DNA of 64,000 nt from JAFCUW01 sp049897565. GTDB lineage: Bacteria > Pseudomonadota > Gammaproteobacteria > Burkholderiales > Burkholderiaceae_D. Under the pieces are notes generated by a model. The model was not told where the DNA came from. It saw nothing but the letters and a program-made list of their open reading frames with translations, and did no database searches. A program made the position numbers and the translations under genes. Location: NCBI RefSeq assembly GCF_049897565.1, contig NZ_JAFCWM010000006.1, forward strand, positions 62,001 to 126,000, given 5' to 3'. Shown here piece after piece: positions 27,405 through 36,422 of this stretch (within the stretch, counting starts at the first letter, position 1; every line of letters starts with the position of its first letter).

Positions 27405-29219
27405 TTAGCTGTTGACGGCGAAGGTGGCGACCGACGACTGCAGGTCGCCGGCGGCGTACTGCAACTGGTGCACCGCTTCGCTGGTGGCCTTGAGCGACTC
27501 CACCGTCTGCTGGGTGGCGTCGTTAAGCTGCATCATGGTGTCGGAAATTTGCGAGGCGCCGACCGCCTGCGACTGCATCCCCTGCAGCACCAGGTCGAAC
27601 TGCGGCGCCAGTTTCTGCACCTGGTCCATCACCGACGACAGCTGCTCGGCGACCTGGCGCACTTCGCCGACGCTGCGGCGGATCTCTTCCGAAAATTTGT
27701 CCATCCCCATCACGCTGGCCGACACCGCCGACTGCATTTCCTTGAGCATCTGGTCGATGTCCCAGGTCGACACCGACGTCTGGTCGGCGAGGCGGCGAAT
27801 TTCGGTCGCCACGACCAAGAAGCCGCGGCCGGCGTCGCCGGCCTTTTCGGCCTCGATGGCGGCGTTCAGCGACAGGATGTTGGTCTGGTCGGCGACTTTC
27901 GTGATCGTGATCAGCACACTGTTGATGTTGCTGGCCTTTTCCGACAGGGCGGCCAGCTTGGCGTTGATCGAGTCGGTGGCCGAGACCATGCGCTGCATGG
28001 TCAGGTCCATGCGCTTGAGGTTATTCTGGGCGTCGGCGGTGGCGCTGGTGGTGAAGTCGGCCACCGCGGTGGCGTCTTCCATGGTGCGCAGCAACTGGGT
28101 GGTGTTGGCCGAAATCTCCTTGGTCGTCGACAGGATCTCGATGCTGGTCTGCGCCTGCTCGATGCCGGTCGCCTCCTGCTGCTTGGCCGAGGCGGCAATT
28201 TCGGTGGCCGAGGTGGTGACCTGGATGCCGGCCTTCTGCACGTCGTTGAGCAGGCGGCGCAGGTTGACAAACATGGTTTTGAGACCGTCGCCGAGGCGGC
28301 CGATGGCGTCGCTGCCGCTGATCGCCACTTCGCCCGTCAGGTCGCCCGACGCCGCCTTCGACACCACGCCGAGCAGCGAATCGACCTTGCCGCGCAATTC
28401 GTTGGTCGCCGCCAGTTCCTTGGCCTGGCTGTCCTGGATGGCCTGCGCCATGCGGTTGAATTCGACGGCGACCTTGCCCAGTTCGTCGTTGGCGCCGACG
28501 TCGGCGCGCGCGCCCTGGTCGCCGCTTGCGATCTGGCCCACCGCGCGGGTCAGGTTGTTGAGGGGGTGGAGCAGGGCGTGGGTCAATAGATAGGCAATCA
28601 GCACCGCCAGCGCCAGGCAAACCAGGCCGCCGACGCCGAGCAGCAGGAACATGGCGTGCTGCAGCGCGGCCGATGCCTCGGTGCGCATGGCGAGGAGGCG
28701 CGTTTCTTCGTCGGCGATTTCGCCGATCAGCTTGCGGATGTCCGCCACCATGCGCGCACCATTGATCACATCGGCGGCGCTGTCAACCTGCTGCGAAACG
28801 CCTGCGGTCTTGTTCAATTCGCGGCGCTTGGCGATCAGCGGCGTGATCACGTTGTTGATCCAGTTGTCGAGCATCGGCTCGAGGCGGCGCAGGCGCTGCT
28901 GCTGGGCGGCATTGTCGGCCGTGAGGGCAAGCGTCTTGGCAAGGTGGGCGCGCGCTTCTGCCTCCTCCTTTTCGATCGGCAGCACCAGCGACTCGTTACC
29001 GGTCAATATGAAGCCGCGCGTGGAGGACTGGACCTGCAGCATCGAGGTGGTGATGTGGTTCGTTTCAAGCAGCACTTCGAGGGTGTGGCGGTCCCACTGG
29101 TTCGCCTCGGATAGCTTGGAGAAGTTGTTGTAGGCCAGCGCGAGCAAGAGCAGGAAGATGGCGGCAATGGCGCCGATGCCGAACGTGATTTTGCTCTTGA
29201 TGCGCAGGTCTTTAAACAT
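27405..29219 (-). CDS. wspA: WspA, methyl-accepting surface sensor
   Basis: Membrane receptor that starts Wsp signalling on surface contact. 604 residues: TM1 at about 12-32, a helical periplasmic domain (about 33-185), TM2 at about 190-212, a HAMP domain, and a long cytoplasmic signalling domain. The hairpin tip reads DQTNILSLNAAIEAEKAGDAGRGFLVVATEIRRLADQ; the AEKAG form resembles WspA more than ordinary MCPs. The ATG at 29219 follows a good GGAG site; the open frame upstream is not conserved-looking. It is the first gene of a seven-gene Wsp operon plus ppnP. Confidence 0.94.
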   Translation of the reverse strand: MFKDLRIKSKITFGIGAIAAIFLLLLALAYNNFSKLSEANQWDRHTLEVLLETNHITTSMLQVQSSTRGFILTGNESLVLPIEKEEAEARAHLAKTLALTADNAAQQQRLRRLEPMLDNWINNVITPLIAKRRELNKTAGVSQQVDSAADVINGARMVADIRKLIGEIADEETRLLAMRTEASAALQHAMFLLLGVGGLVCLALAVLIAYLLTHALLHPLNNLTRAVGQIASGDQGARADVGANDELGKVAVEFNRMAQAIQDSQAKELAATNELRGKVDSLLGVVSKAASGDLTGEVAISGSDAIGRLGDGLKTMFVNLRRLLNDVQKAGIQVTTSATEIAASAKQQEATGIEQAQTSIEILSTTKEISANTTQLLRTMEDATAVADFTTSATADAQNNLKRMDLTMQRMVSATDSINAKLAALSEKASNINSVLITITKVADQTNILSLNAAIEAEKAGDAGRGFLVVATEIRRLADQTSVSTWDIDQMLKEMQSAVSASVMGMDKFSEEIRRSVGEVRQVAEQLSSVMDQVQKLAPQFDLVLQGMQSQAVGASQISDTMMQLNDATQQTVESLKATSEAVHQLQYAAGDLQSSVATFAVNS

Positions 29220-29313
29220 GGGTTCTCCGGATACGGTATTGATCGCCGTCAATGTAACATTTTGGCGGCTCGGCGGGATGATTCCACTGAGAAACGTGGT
29301 TTTTTGGCGCGTG

Positions 29314-29341
29314 AAAAAAAGGCCGCCCGCAGGCGGCCTTG
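29314..29341 (-). terminator. Intrinsic terminator of argG
   Basis: GGCCGCC (29321-29327) and GGCGGCC (29332-29338) form a stem around CGCA, extended by AA/TT. On the minus strand it is followed by a run of seven T. It lies 15 bases after the argG stop and separates it from the wspA start region. Confidence 0.88.
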
Positions 29342-29355
29342 TCATGTCAACATGT

Positions 29356-30588
<1,233 letters not shown>

Positions 30589-30619
30589 GATGCTTCCGTA
30601 GAGTGGTGTTGAATTGGGA

Positions 30620-31546
30620 TTAGCGCCCGGAGATTTCGCCCAGCAGCAGGTATTCGATCAGCGCCTTTTGCACGTGCAGGCGGTTTTCGGCCTCGTCCCA
30701 GACAACCGACTGCGCTCCGTCGATGACCGCGGCGGCCACTTCCTCGCCGCGGTGCGCCGGCAGGCAGTGCATGAACAGGGCGTCGGCGCTGGCGCGCGCC
30801 ATTTTTGGGGCGTCGACCATGAAGCCGTCGAAGGCCTTCAGGCGCTCGGCGTTTTCCTTCTCGTAGCCCATGCTGGTCCAGACGTCGGTATTGACCAGGT
30901 GCGCGCCCTGGCAGGCGTCGGACGGATTGTCGAAGAAGGTGTAGCGCGTTGTCGCCACCAGCGACGGATCGATGTCGTAGCCTTTCGGCGTCGACACGTT
31001 CAGGTGGAAGCCGAAGATCTCGGCCGCCTGCAGCCACGAGTACAGCATGTTGTTGGCGTCGCCGATCCAGGCGACGGTCTTGCCGGCAATCGAGCCGCGG
31101 TGCTCGACGAAGGTGAAGATATCGGCCAGCACCTGGCACGGATGGTGTTCGTTGGTCAGGCCGTTGATCACCGGGACGCGCGAATTGGCGGCGAAGCGCT
31201 CGATGATGTCCTGGCCGAAGGTGCGCACCATGATGATGTCGCACATGCGGCTCATGACCTGGCCGGCGTCTTCGACCGGCTCGCCGCGGCCAAGCTGGCT
31301 GTCGCGCGTGTTGAGGTAGATGGCGGCGCCGCCCAGCTGGTGCATGCCGGCTTCGAAGGACAGGCGCGTACGCGTCGAGTTCTTCTCGAACACCATCACC
31401 AGGGTGCGGTCGATCAGCGGGTGGTAGACCTCGTAGTTCTTGAATTTGCGCTTGATGATCTTGGCGCGCTCGATGACGTACTCGAATTCGGCCAGCGTGA
31501 AGTCGGAGAACTGCAGGAAGTGCTTGATCGGTTTGGGCGTGGTCAT
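30620..31546 (-). CDS. argF: Ornithine carbamoyltransferase
   Basis: Makes citrulline from ornithine and carbamoyl phosphate. 308 residues. The carbamoyl phosphate loop is STRTRLSFEAGM, with HPCQVLADIFTF and the ornithine-side motif FMHCLPAHRGEEV. No sign of a catabolic (arcB) context; argG follows, supporting the anabolic role. Confidence 0.96.
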   Translation of the reverse strand: MTTPKPIKHFLQFSDFTLAEFEYVIERAKIIKRKFKNYEVYHPLIDRTLVMVFEKNSTRTRLSFEAGMHQLGGAAIYLNTRDSQLGRGEPVEDAGQVMSRMCDIIMVRTFGQDIIERFAANSRVPVINGLTNEHHPCQVLADIFTFVEHRGSIAGKTVAWIGDANNMLYSWLQAAEIFGFHLNVSTPKGYDIDPSLVATTRYTFFDNPSDACQGAHLVNTDVWTSMGYEKENAERLKAFDGFMVDAPKMARASADALFMHCLPAHRGEEVAAAVIDGAQSVVWDEAENRLHVQKALIEYLLLGEISGR

Positions 31547-31575
31547 ACTGGCAACTTTGAGGCGAATAGCTCTTG

Positions 31576-31581
31576 ATTATA
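31576..31581 (-). promoter_or_regulatory. Possible argF -10 element
   Basis: TATAAT on the minus strand, 29 bases before the argF start. The place expected for a -35 box falls inside the GTCAGACC repeat arm (TGACCC on the minus strand, 31599-31604), a weak match. Only the -10 is convincing. Confidence 0.4.
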
Positions 31582-31596
31582 AGGCGTTTATGGCCG

Positions 31597-31637
31597 AGGG
31601 GTCAGACCCGGTGTGGCATATAAAGGGTCTGACCCCT
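31597..31637. repeat. GGGGTCAGACC-type inverted repeat
   Basis: Perfect 13-base arms AGGGGTCAGACCC (31597-31609) and GGGTCTGACCCCT (31625-31637) with a 15-base loop. It shares its core with the repeats at 18701-18736 and 53777-53880. The right arm overlaps the rsgA stop codon (TAG on the minus strand at 31636-31638), and the left arm lies where the argF -35 box would be. Confidence 0.85.
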
Positions 31638-32535
31638 AATACAGCGTCTGTGCCGATTCGTGCAGCAGCTGGCCGTACAGTGCATGGCGGAACCTGGCGA
31701 TCTTGCCTTCGGCGACAGCGGTCAGCACCGCGCACTGCGGCTCGATCAGGTGGCGGCAGTTGTAGAACTTGCAGCCGCCCAGGTAGGGCTTGAACTCGAC
31801 GAAGGCGCGCTCGAGCATGCCCTCGCTCAGGTGGTACAGGCCGAATTCCTGGAAACCGGGCGAGTCGATGATCGACGCGCCGCCGCCAAGCGCGTACAGC
31901 CGCGTGAACGTGGTCGTGTGTTTGCCGGTGTCGAGCGCCGCCGAAATCTCGCGCACGGCGATGTCGGCGTCCGGCACCAGCAGGTTGATCAGCGACGACT
32001 TGCCCATGCCGGACTGGCCGATGAAGATCGACGACTCGCCCTCGAGCAGCGGCATCAGCGTCGCCACCGCGTGCTCCGGATTGGCGCGCGCCGATACTTC
32101 ATGCAGCGGGTAGCCGAGCGAGGTGTAGGCCAGCAGGCGTTCGCGCGCCTTCGGCAGAAGCTCGGCGACGTCGGTCTTGTTGAGGATCAGGTGGGCCTCG
32201 ATGCCGGCCGCTTCTGCCGCCACCAGCGAGCGCGAAATCAGGTCGTCGGCAAAACCCGGTTCGGTGGCGACGACGATGAACAATCGCGTCAGGTTCGCCG
32301 CCAGCAGCTTCGACTTGTACTGGTCGGAGCGGTACAACAGCGTCTTGCGCTCGGCAATCGACTCGATCACGGCCTGGTCTTCCGACGTCATCTTGAGGTT
32401 GACGACGTCGCCGACCGCGATGTTGGTCTTTTTGCCGCGGGTGACGCACTGCAGTTTGCGGCCGTCGACGTCGGCCAGGTAATGGCGCCCGTGGGCGGCG
32501 ATGACGGTGCCGGTCAAACCGGTCGCGCCGCTCAT
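31636..32535 (-). CDS. rsgA: Ribosome small-subunit GTPase RsgA
   Basis: Circularly permuted GTPase that helps late 30S maturation. 299 residues: OB-fold N-terminus (1-70), GTPase domain with G4 (LNKTD, 118-122) before the P-loop (GQSGMGKS, 173-180), the hallmark of the family, G3 DSPGF, and a C-terminal zinc knuckle C-x4-C-x-H-x5-C (GGCKFYNCRHLIEPQC). Its start overlaps the pterin dehydratase stop by four bases. The stop codon is part of a GTCAGACC repeat arm. Confidence 0.96.
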   Translation of the reverse strand: MSGATGLTGTVIAAHGRHYLADVDGRKLQCVTRGKKTNIAVGDVVNLKMTSEDQAVIESIAERKTLLYRSDQYKSKLLAANLTRLFIVVATEPGFADDLISRSLVAAEAAGIEAHLILNKTDVAELLPKARERLLAYTSLGYPLHEVSARANPEHAVATLMPLLEGESSIFIGQSGMGKSSLINLLVPDADIAVREISAALDTGKHTTTFTRLYALGGGASIIDSPGFQEFGLYHLSEGMLERAFVEFKPYLGGCKFYNCRHLIEPQCAVLTAVAEGKIARFRHALYGQLLHESAQTLY

Positions 32536-32864
32536 GCGCCGGCCCGCAGCGCGTAGATCGCGTTGGTCTTGGCCGCGCAGATGAAGTCGTTTTGCGAGAG
32601 GGCGCCGCCGGCCGAATGGGTGTGGTAGCTGACGACGCAGTTCTTGTACGTCACGCTCAAGACCGGATGGTGGTCCTGCTGGTGGACCATCTCGGCGAGC
32701 GAGTTGACGAACTTGATCGTCTCGTGATAATCGCGGAAGGCGAAGTTGCGGCGCAGGTAGCCGTCTTCGATGCTCCAGCCGGGGACTTCAGGCAGGGCGG
32801 CGTCGATCGCCGGCTGGGCCAGCGCCGGGGCGCCTTCGATGCAGTGTTGGTCGAGCAGGGTCAT
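32532..32864 (-). CDS. phhB: 4a-hydroxytetrahydrobiopterin dehydratase
   Basis: A 110-residue pterin-4a-carbinolamine dehydratase. The active-site motif HQQDHHPVLSVTYKNCVVSYHTH carries the conserved histidines. It normally recycles the pterin cofactor of phenylalanine hydroxylase, but no phhA is in the window. It overlaps the M48 protease upstream and rsgA downstream by four bases each, so it is embedded in a tight operon; some bacterial homologues are thought to have roles outside Phe breakdown. Confidence 0.92.
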   Translation of the reverse strand: MTLLDQHCIEGAPALAQPAIDAALPEVPGWSIEDGYLRRNFAFRDYHETIKFVNSLAEMVHQQDHHPVLSVTYKNCVVSYHTHSAGGALSQNDFICAAKTNAIYALRAGA

Positions 32865-34117
32865 TGGGCCGCCAGGTTCAGGTGCCGGATCCGCACGGTG
32901 GCGGGGGGATGGGAATCGTAGAACGCCGAGTGCAGCGGATCGGGCGTCAGCGTGGAAGCGTTATCTTCGTACATCTTGACCAGCGCCGACACCAGGTCGC
33001 GTGCGTCGGTGTGGGTGGCGGCGAAGGCGTCGGCCTCGAACTCGTGCTTGCGCGAGGTGATCGAGGTCAGGGGCGAGAGCGCGAAGGTAAAGATCGGCAG
33101 CACCAGCATGAACAGTATCAGCGCCATGGCGTCGCTGGCGAACAGCGGGTCGACGCCGAGGCCCTGGTAAAACCAGGTCTGCGTCCTGAGGTAGCCGAGC
33201 AGCGCGAGAAAACCGAGCGACACGGCGAACATGACGGCGATGCGCTTGATGATGTGCTTGAGCTTGAAGTGGCCCAGTTCATGCGCCAGCACCGCTTCGA
33301 TTTCCTGCGGCGCCAAGCGGGCGAGCAGGGTGTCGAAGAAGACGATGCGCTTGTTGGCGCCGAAGCCGGAAAAGTAGGCGTTGCCGTGCGCGCTGCGCTT
33401 GGAGCCGTCCATCACGAACAGGCCCTTGGAGGCGAAGCCGACACGCTGCATCAGGCCTTCGATGCGGCTTTTCAGGCTGTCGTCGGCGAGCGGGGTGAAT
33501 TTGTTAAACAGCGGCGCGATCACGGTCGGGAACAGCACCATCATCAAGAGCTGAAAGCCGCTCCACACCAGCCAGGCGTACAGCCACCACAGCGCGCCGG
33601 TTTTTTCCATCAAGGTGAGGACGATCCAGATCAGCGGCAGGCCGATCGCCGCGCCGATCAACACGCCCTTGGCCATGTCGGCCAGCCACAGCTTGCAGGT
33701 CATCTTGTTGAAGCCGAAACGTTGTTCCAGCACGAACTGGCGATAGTAATCAAATGGCAAGTCGAGCAGGCCGGAGATGGCGGCGAACGCCACCAGCAGG
33801 CTGATTTGATACGTCATGCCGGGGCCGCTGATCGGCGCCAGCGTCACGGCCAGCCACTGCAGGCCGCCCATCAGCGTGAAGCCGATCAGCACGGCGCTCG
33901 AAAACAGCAGCGAGACGAGGCCGAGCTTGGTCTTGGCAACGGTGTAGTCGGCCGCCTTCTGGTGGGCGGCGAGGGGGATGCTGGAAGCGAATTCGGCCGG
34001 TACCTGGGCGCGATGGGCGAGCACGTGGCGCACATGCCGGTTTGCCAGCCAGAAGCGCAACATCAAGGTCAAAAGGAAGAAACCGACAAACAAAACCGAA
34101 AACGCGAGTGAATACAT
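32861..34117 (-). CDS. M48 family (Ste24-like) membrane metalloprotease
   Basis: A 418-residue integral membrane zinc protease of the CAAX prenyl protease 1 type. Several membrane segments (about 2-22, 66-90, 100-120, 150-170, 176-200, 290-310, 325-345) surround the catalytic HELGH (279-283, AVLAHELGHFKLKH). The third zinc ligand is probably the Glu in SRKHEFEADAFAA. N-terminal region matches the Ste24 N-domain rather than HtpX. Since bacteria lack prenylated CAAX proteins, a membrane quality-control role is likely. It heads the operon with the pterin dehydratase and rsgA and is divergent from orn. Confidence 0.9.
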   Translation of the reverse strand: MYSLAFSVLFVGFFLLTLMLRFWLANRHVRHVLAHRAQVPAEFASSIPLAAHQKAADYTVAKTKLGLVSLLFSSAVLIGFTLMGGLQWLAVTLAPISGPGMTYQISLLVAFAAISGLLDLPFDYYRQFVLEQRFGFNKMTCKLWLADMAKGVLIGAAIGLPLIWIVLTLMEKTGALWWLYAWLVWSGFQLLMMVLFPTVIAPLFNKFTPLADDSLKSRIEGLMQRVGFASKGLFVMDGSKRSAHGNAYFSGFGANKRIVFFDTLLARLAPQEIEAVLAHELGHFKLKHIIKRIAVMFAVSLGFLALLGYLRTQTWFYQGLGVDPLFASDAMALILFMLVLPIFTFALSPLTSITSRKHEFEADAFAATHTDARDLVSALVKMYEDNASTLTPDPLHSAFYDSHPPATVRIRHLNLAAQ

Positions 34118-34164
34118 TCTGTGCCTGTGAGAAAATGCAGGATTGATTAGGCCAAGAGAGAATT

Positions 34165-34749
34165 ATGTCACAAGCGACCGAATTAGCCGTACCCGCGGGC
34201 GGCCACCGTCCCAACGAGTTGAACCTGATCTGGGTCGACCTGGAAATGACGGGACTCGAGCCGGACACCGACCGCATCATCGAGATTGCGGTCGTCGTCA
34301 CCGACATGAACCTCAATACCATCGCCGAAGGCCCGGTGTTTGCGATCCACCAGTGCGAAGAGACGATGGACAAGATGGATGCGTGGAACAAGGGCACCCA
34401 CGGCCGCAGCGGGCTGATCGAGCGGGTGCGCAACTCGACCGTGACGGAAGAGCAGGCCGAAGCGGCGCTGATCGCCTTCCTGAGGCAGTTCGTCCCGGCC
34501 GGCAAATCGCCGATGTGCGGCAACACGATTTGCCAGGACCGCCGCTTCATGGCGCGCACGATGCCGAAGCTGGAAGCGTTCTTCCACTACCGCAATCTCG
34601 ACGTGTCGACGTTGAAGGAGCTGTGCCGCCGCTGGAAGCCGGACCTGGTGGGCGGGTTCAAGAAGCACCAGAAGCACACGGCGCTGGCCGACATCATCGA
34701 ATCGGTGGAAGAGCTGAAGTACTACCGCGAGCATTTCATCAAGCTGTAA
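34165..34749 (+). CDS. orn: Oligoribonuclease
   Basis: DEDDh 3'-5' exonuclease that degrades di- and short oligoribonucleotides, including pGpG from c-di-GMP breakdown. 194 residues. Exo I is LIWVDLEMTGLEP, Exo II NTICQDRRFM, and Exo III HTALADIIESV with the catalytic His and Asp. An N-terminal extension of about 15 residues (MSQATELAVPAGG) precedes the core. It is essential in many proteobacteria and matters here because the window encodes several c-di-GMP enzymes. Divergent from the M48 protease gene with a 47-base gap. Confidence 0.96.
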   Translation: MSQATELAVPAGGHRPNELNLIWVDLEMTGLEPDTDRIIEIAVVVTDMNLNTIAEGPVFAIHQCEETMDKMDAWNKGTHGRSGLIERVRNSTVTEEQAEAALIAFLRQFVPAGKSPMCGNTICQDRRFMARTMPKLEAFFHYRNLDVSTLKELCRRWKPDLVGGFKKHQKHTALADIIESVEELKYYREHFIKL

Positions 34750-34807
34750 TTTCTACGTCCACGCGAACGGCGGCAGATTGTCGCGCGCGTGGACGGGCAT
34801 ACTGCGG

Positions 34808-34844
34808 AAGCTGGACCTGTCATCAGGACAGGCTCCAGCTTTTC
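34808..34844 (+). terminator. Intrinsic terminator downstream of orn
   Basis: AGCTGGA-CCTGTC (34809-34821) pairs with GACAGG-C-TCCAGCT (34827-34840), one bulged C, loop ATCAG, followed by TTTTC. It lies about 60 bases after orn and just before the next gene's start. Confidence 0.75.
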
Positions 34845-34857
34845 TTCGCCGTGGATC

Positions 34858-35286
34858 ATGCCGAAAATTTCCGCAGCAGAAGCTCGCGCGCTCCTTGGTC
34901 GCCCTCTCCGTTGCGACGGCGATTTCGCGTGGATATCGCAAAAGGGCCTGCAGCCAGTCAAGATTCTCACTGCCGGTATTGTCGATCATGCTGGCAGGCG
35001 TCCGCATATGATGGTCGAGGTCAGTTTTACGCGCAGCGCGTCCAAGACCAAGTATCTGTTTGCTGTTCTCTTGCTAAATCGCACCAGTACTGACCGGGTG
35101 TATCAGCTCGAAGTGAGCCATACGCGGCGTAAGCAAAAGGATGCGCATGCCTTGTCCCACGAGCACATCGGCGATCGGCGCCAAGTCGGGGAGGCGGTCT
35201 GGCAGAATTGGAGCTATGATGAAGTGTTGGCGCATTTTTGCGCACAAACCAATATCAGTTTCGCACCGCTACCGCCTTCTCCGTAA
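34858..35286 (+). CDS. Unrecognised 142-residue protein upstream of a DUF1828 gene
   Basis: Not recognised. The chosen start (MPKISAAEARALLG) lies just after the orn terminator; a start 69 bases upstream is also open but would run through that hairpin. The protein is soluble-looking, mixed alpha/beta, with a basic patch and the polar stretch HTRRKQKDAHALSHEHIG, which includes a closely spaced H-x-H, and WSYDEVLAHFCAQTNI near the end. It is 23 bases upstream of a DUF1828 gene on the same strand, so the two are probably one unit. Proteins in this position with HxH motifs sometimes form toxin-antitoxin-like pairs with DUF1828; here that is a guess. Confidence 0.6.
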   Translation: MPKISAAEARALLGRPLRCDGDFAWISQKGLQPVKILTAGIVDHAGRRPHMMVEVSFTRSASKTKYLFAVLLLNRTSTDRVYQLEVSHTRRKQKDAHALSHEHIGDRRQVGEAVWQNWSYDEVLAHFCAQTNISFAPLPPSP

Positions 35287-35309
35287 CGGATTATTTTTGC
35301 GAGGCAATC

Positions 35310-35732
35310 ATGGACTGCGAATCTCTCTCCAAGATCATCGGGTACTACTGCTATCCCGTTTCCGAAGACGGCAATATTTTGCTGATCGAGACGCCTTTCC
35401 GCTTCCACGACGGTGACGATATCCCTGCATACGCCGAACTGGGTCCGCACTCGGTGCGCTTCTTCGATGACGGCGACGTCTACTGGCACTTTGCAGGGCT
35501 TGGCATTCGTATGCAGAGTGAGGAGAACAAACAACTCATCTCCGATATCGCCGAAGCGCATGGTCTTACGCGCACTGAGGTGTGGGAAGTTGAATTGGTG
35601 GCGCGACCCGACCAGGTCGCGGCAGGCTTCGCGCAGTACATCGCCGCCATGCTCGCTTTCGTGAAGTGGGAAAAGGAGCGCGATGAAGCATTGGAGGTGT
35701 TGTACCGCGAAGAGCGCGCGCGCCTCGCTTAG
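35310..35732 (+). CDS. DUF1828 domain protein
   Basis: A 140-residue protein with a DUF1828 domain over most of its length. Supporting segments are MDCESLSKIIGYYCYP, ILLIETPFRFHDGDDIPAYAE and VRFFDDGDVYWHFAGLGIR, which match the typical DUF1828 pattern (a conserved TPF, DGD, and RFFDDG). The C-terminal part is helical (FAQYIAAMLAFVKWEKERDEALEVLY). The function of the family is not known; it occurs in mobile and accessory DNA. Preferred start is the ATG at 35310; the frame is open further upstream inside the preceding gene. Confidence 0.78.
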   Translation: MDCESLSKIIGYYCYPVSEDGNILLIETPFRFHDGDDIPAYAELGPHSVRFFDDGDVYWHFAGLGIRMQSEENKQLISDIAEAHGLTRTEVWEVELVARPDQVAAGFAQYIAAMLAFVKWEKERDEALEVLYREERARLA

Positions 35733-35794
35733 CAGTGGGTCCGGCCGCCAGGGCCGGACTCGGTGGACGGCTTCGAATCTGTTAGCGAGCGCCG

Positions 35795-36302
35795 TCAATG
35801 CAGCTGCGGACCGGCGCGCGGCACCAGTTGCTCCTCTTTGAGCATCGTCTTCTCGGTCCAGTCGCTGCCCGGCGATTGAGCGTCCCTGGCATGTTCGACG
35901 GGACTGACGCCTTTCACGCGCATGCCTTGCTCGTACACGAGCCGGCCGCCAAACCAGCCGGAAACGAGCACGCCGACGGCGGCAATGGCCGACAAAGCGA
36001 GCGAGCCTCCAGTGTGCGCCCGCTGGTCTTTGCGCATCGCTACATTTGCAGCCGTCAAGGCGAGCGCACTGCCGTTGAGGATCGCATGCATGTTGGCTGT
36101 GCGCTTGACGTCCGTGTTGGACTCGATCATCAGGCAGTCCATCGCACCGGCGGTGGCGGCGGCAACGCCGCCAATCAGTCCTCCAACCAGGCTGAAGTAG
36201 GCGGCATTCGAATAGCTCGACTTGCTCGTCGCGCCGTGCATGGCGTCGAGGATGAATCAGCATCGGGTGCAGCGGGTGGCCGGCAAAAGTTGATTTAGGC
36301 AT
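35795..36302 (-). pseudogene. DUF2231 membrane protein, broken near the N-terminus
   Basis: The first 15 codons from ATG 36300-36302 read MPKSTFAGHPLHPML, the typical start of DUF2231 proteins, but the frame then leaves the family and the rest of the domain continues in another frame (FILDAMHGATSKSSYSN, then SLVGGLIGGVAAATAGAMD, membrane segments to about 35900). In that second frame a stop (TGA) lies just upstream, so only an ATG at 36241 could restart translation, giving 148 residues without the first helix. The short distance between the two parts suggests an out-of-frame deletion of part of the first membrane segment. A sequencing error alone would not remove the missing residues. Confidence 0.75.
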
Positions 36303-36422
36303 TACGGGTCTCCTTGAATATGTTCAGGGTTCGACCGCAGGGCCGATCGGGTTCAGTGTGGCGCAGACGAACTGGCCGGAACTGCCGCTGCCGCTCAGTG
36401 TTTAACGGTGTGGGGGATCGCC

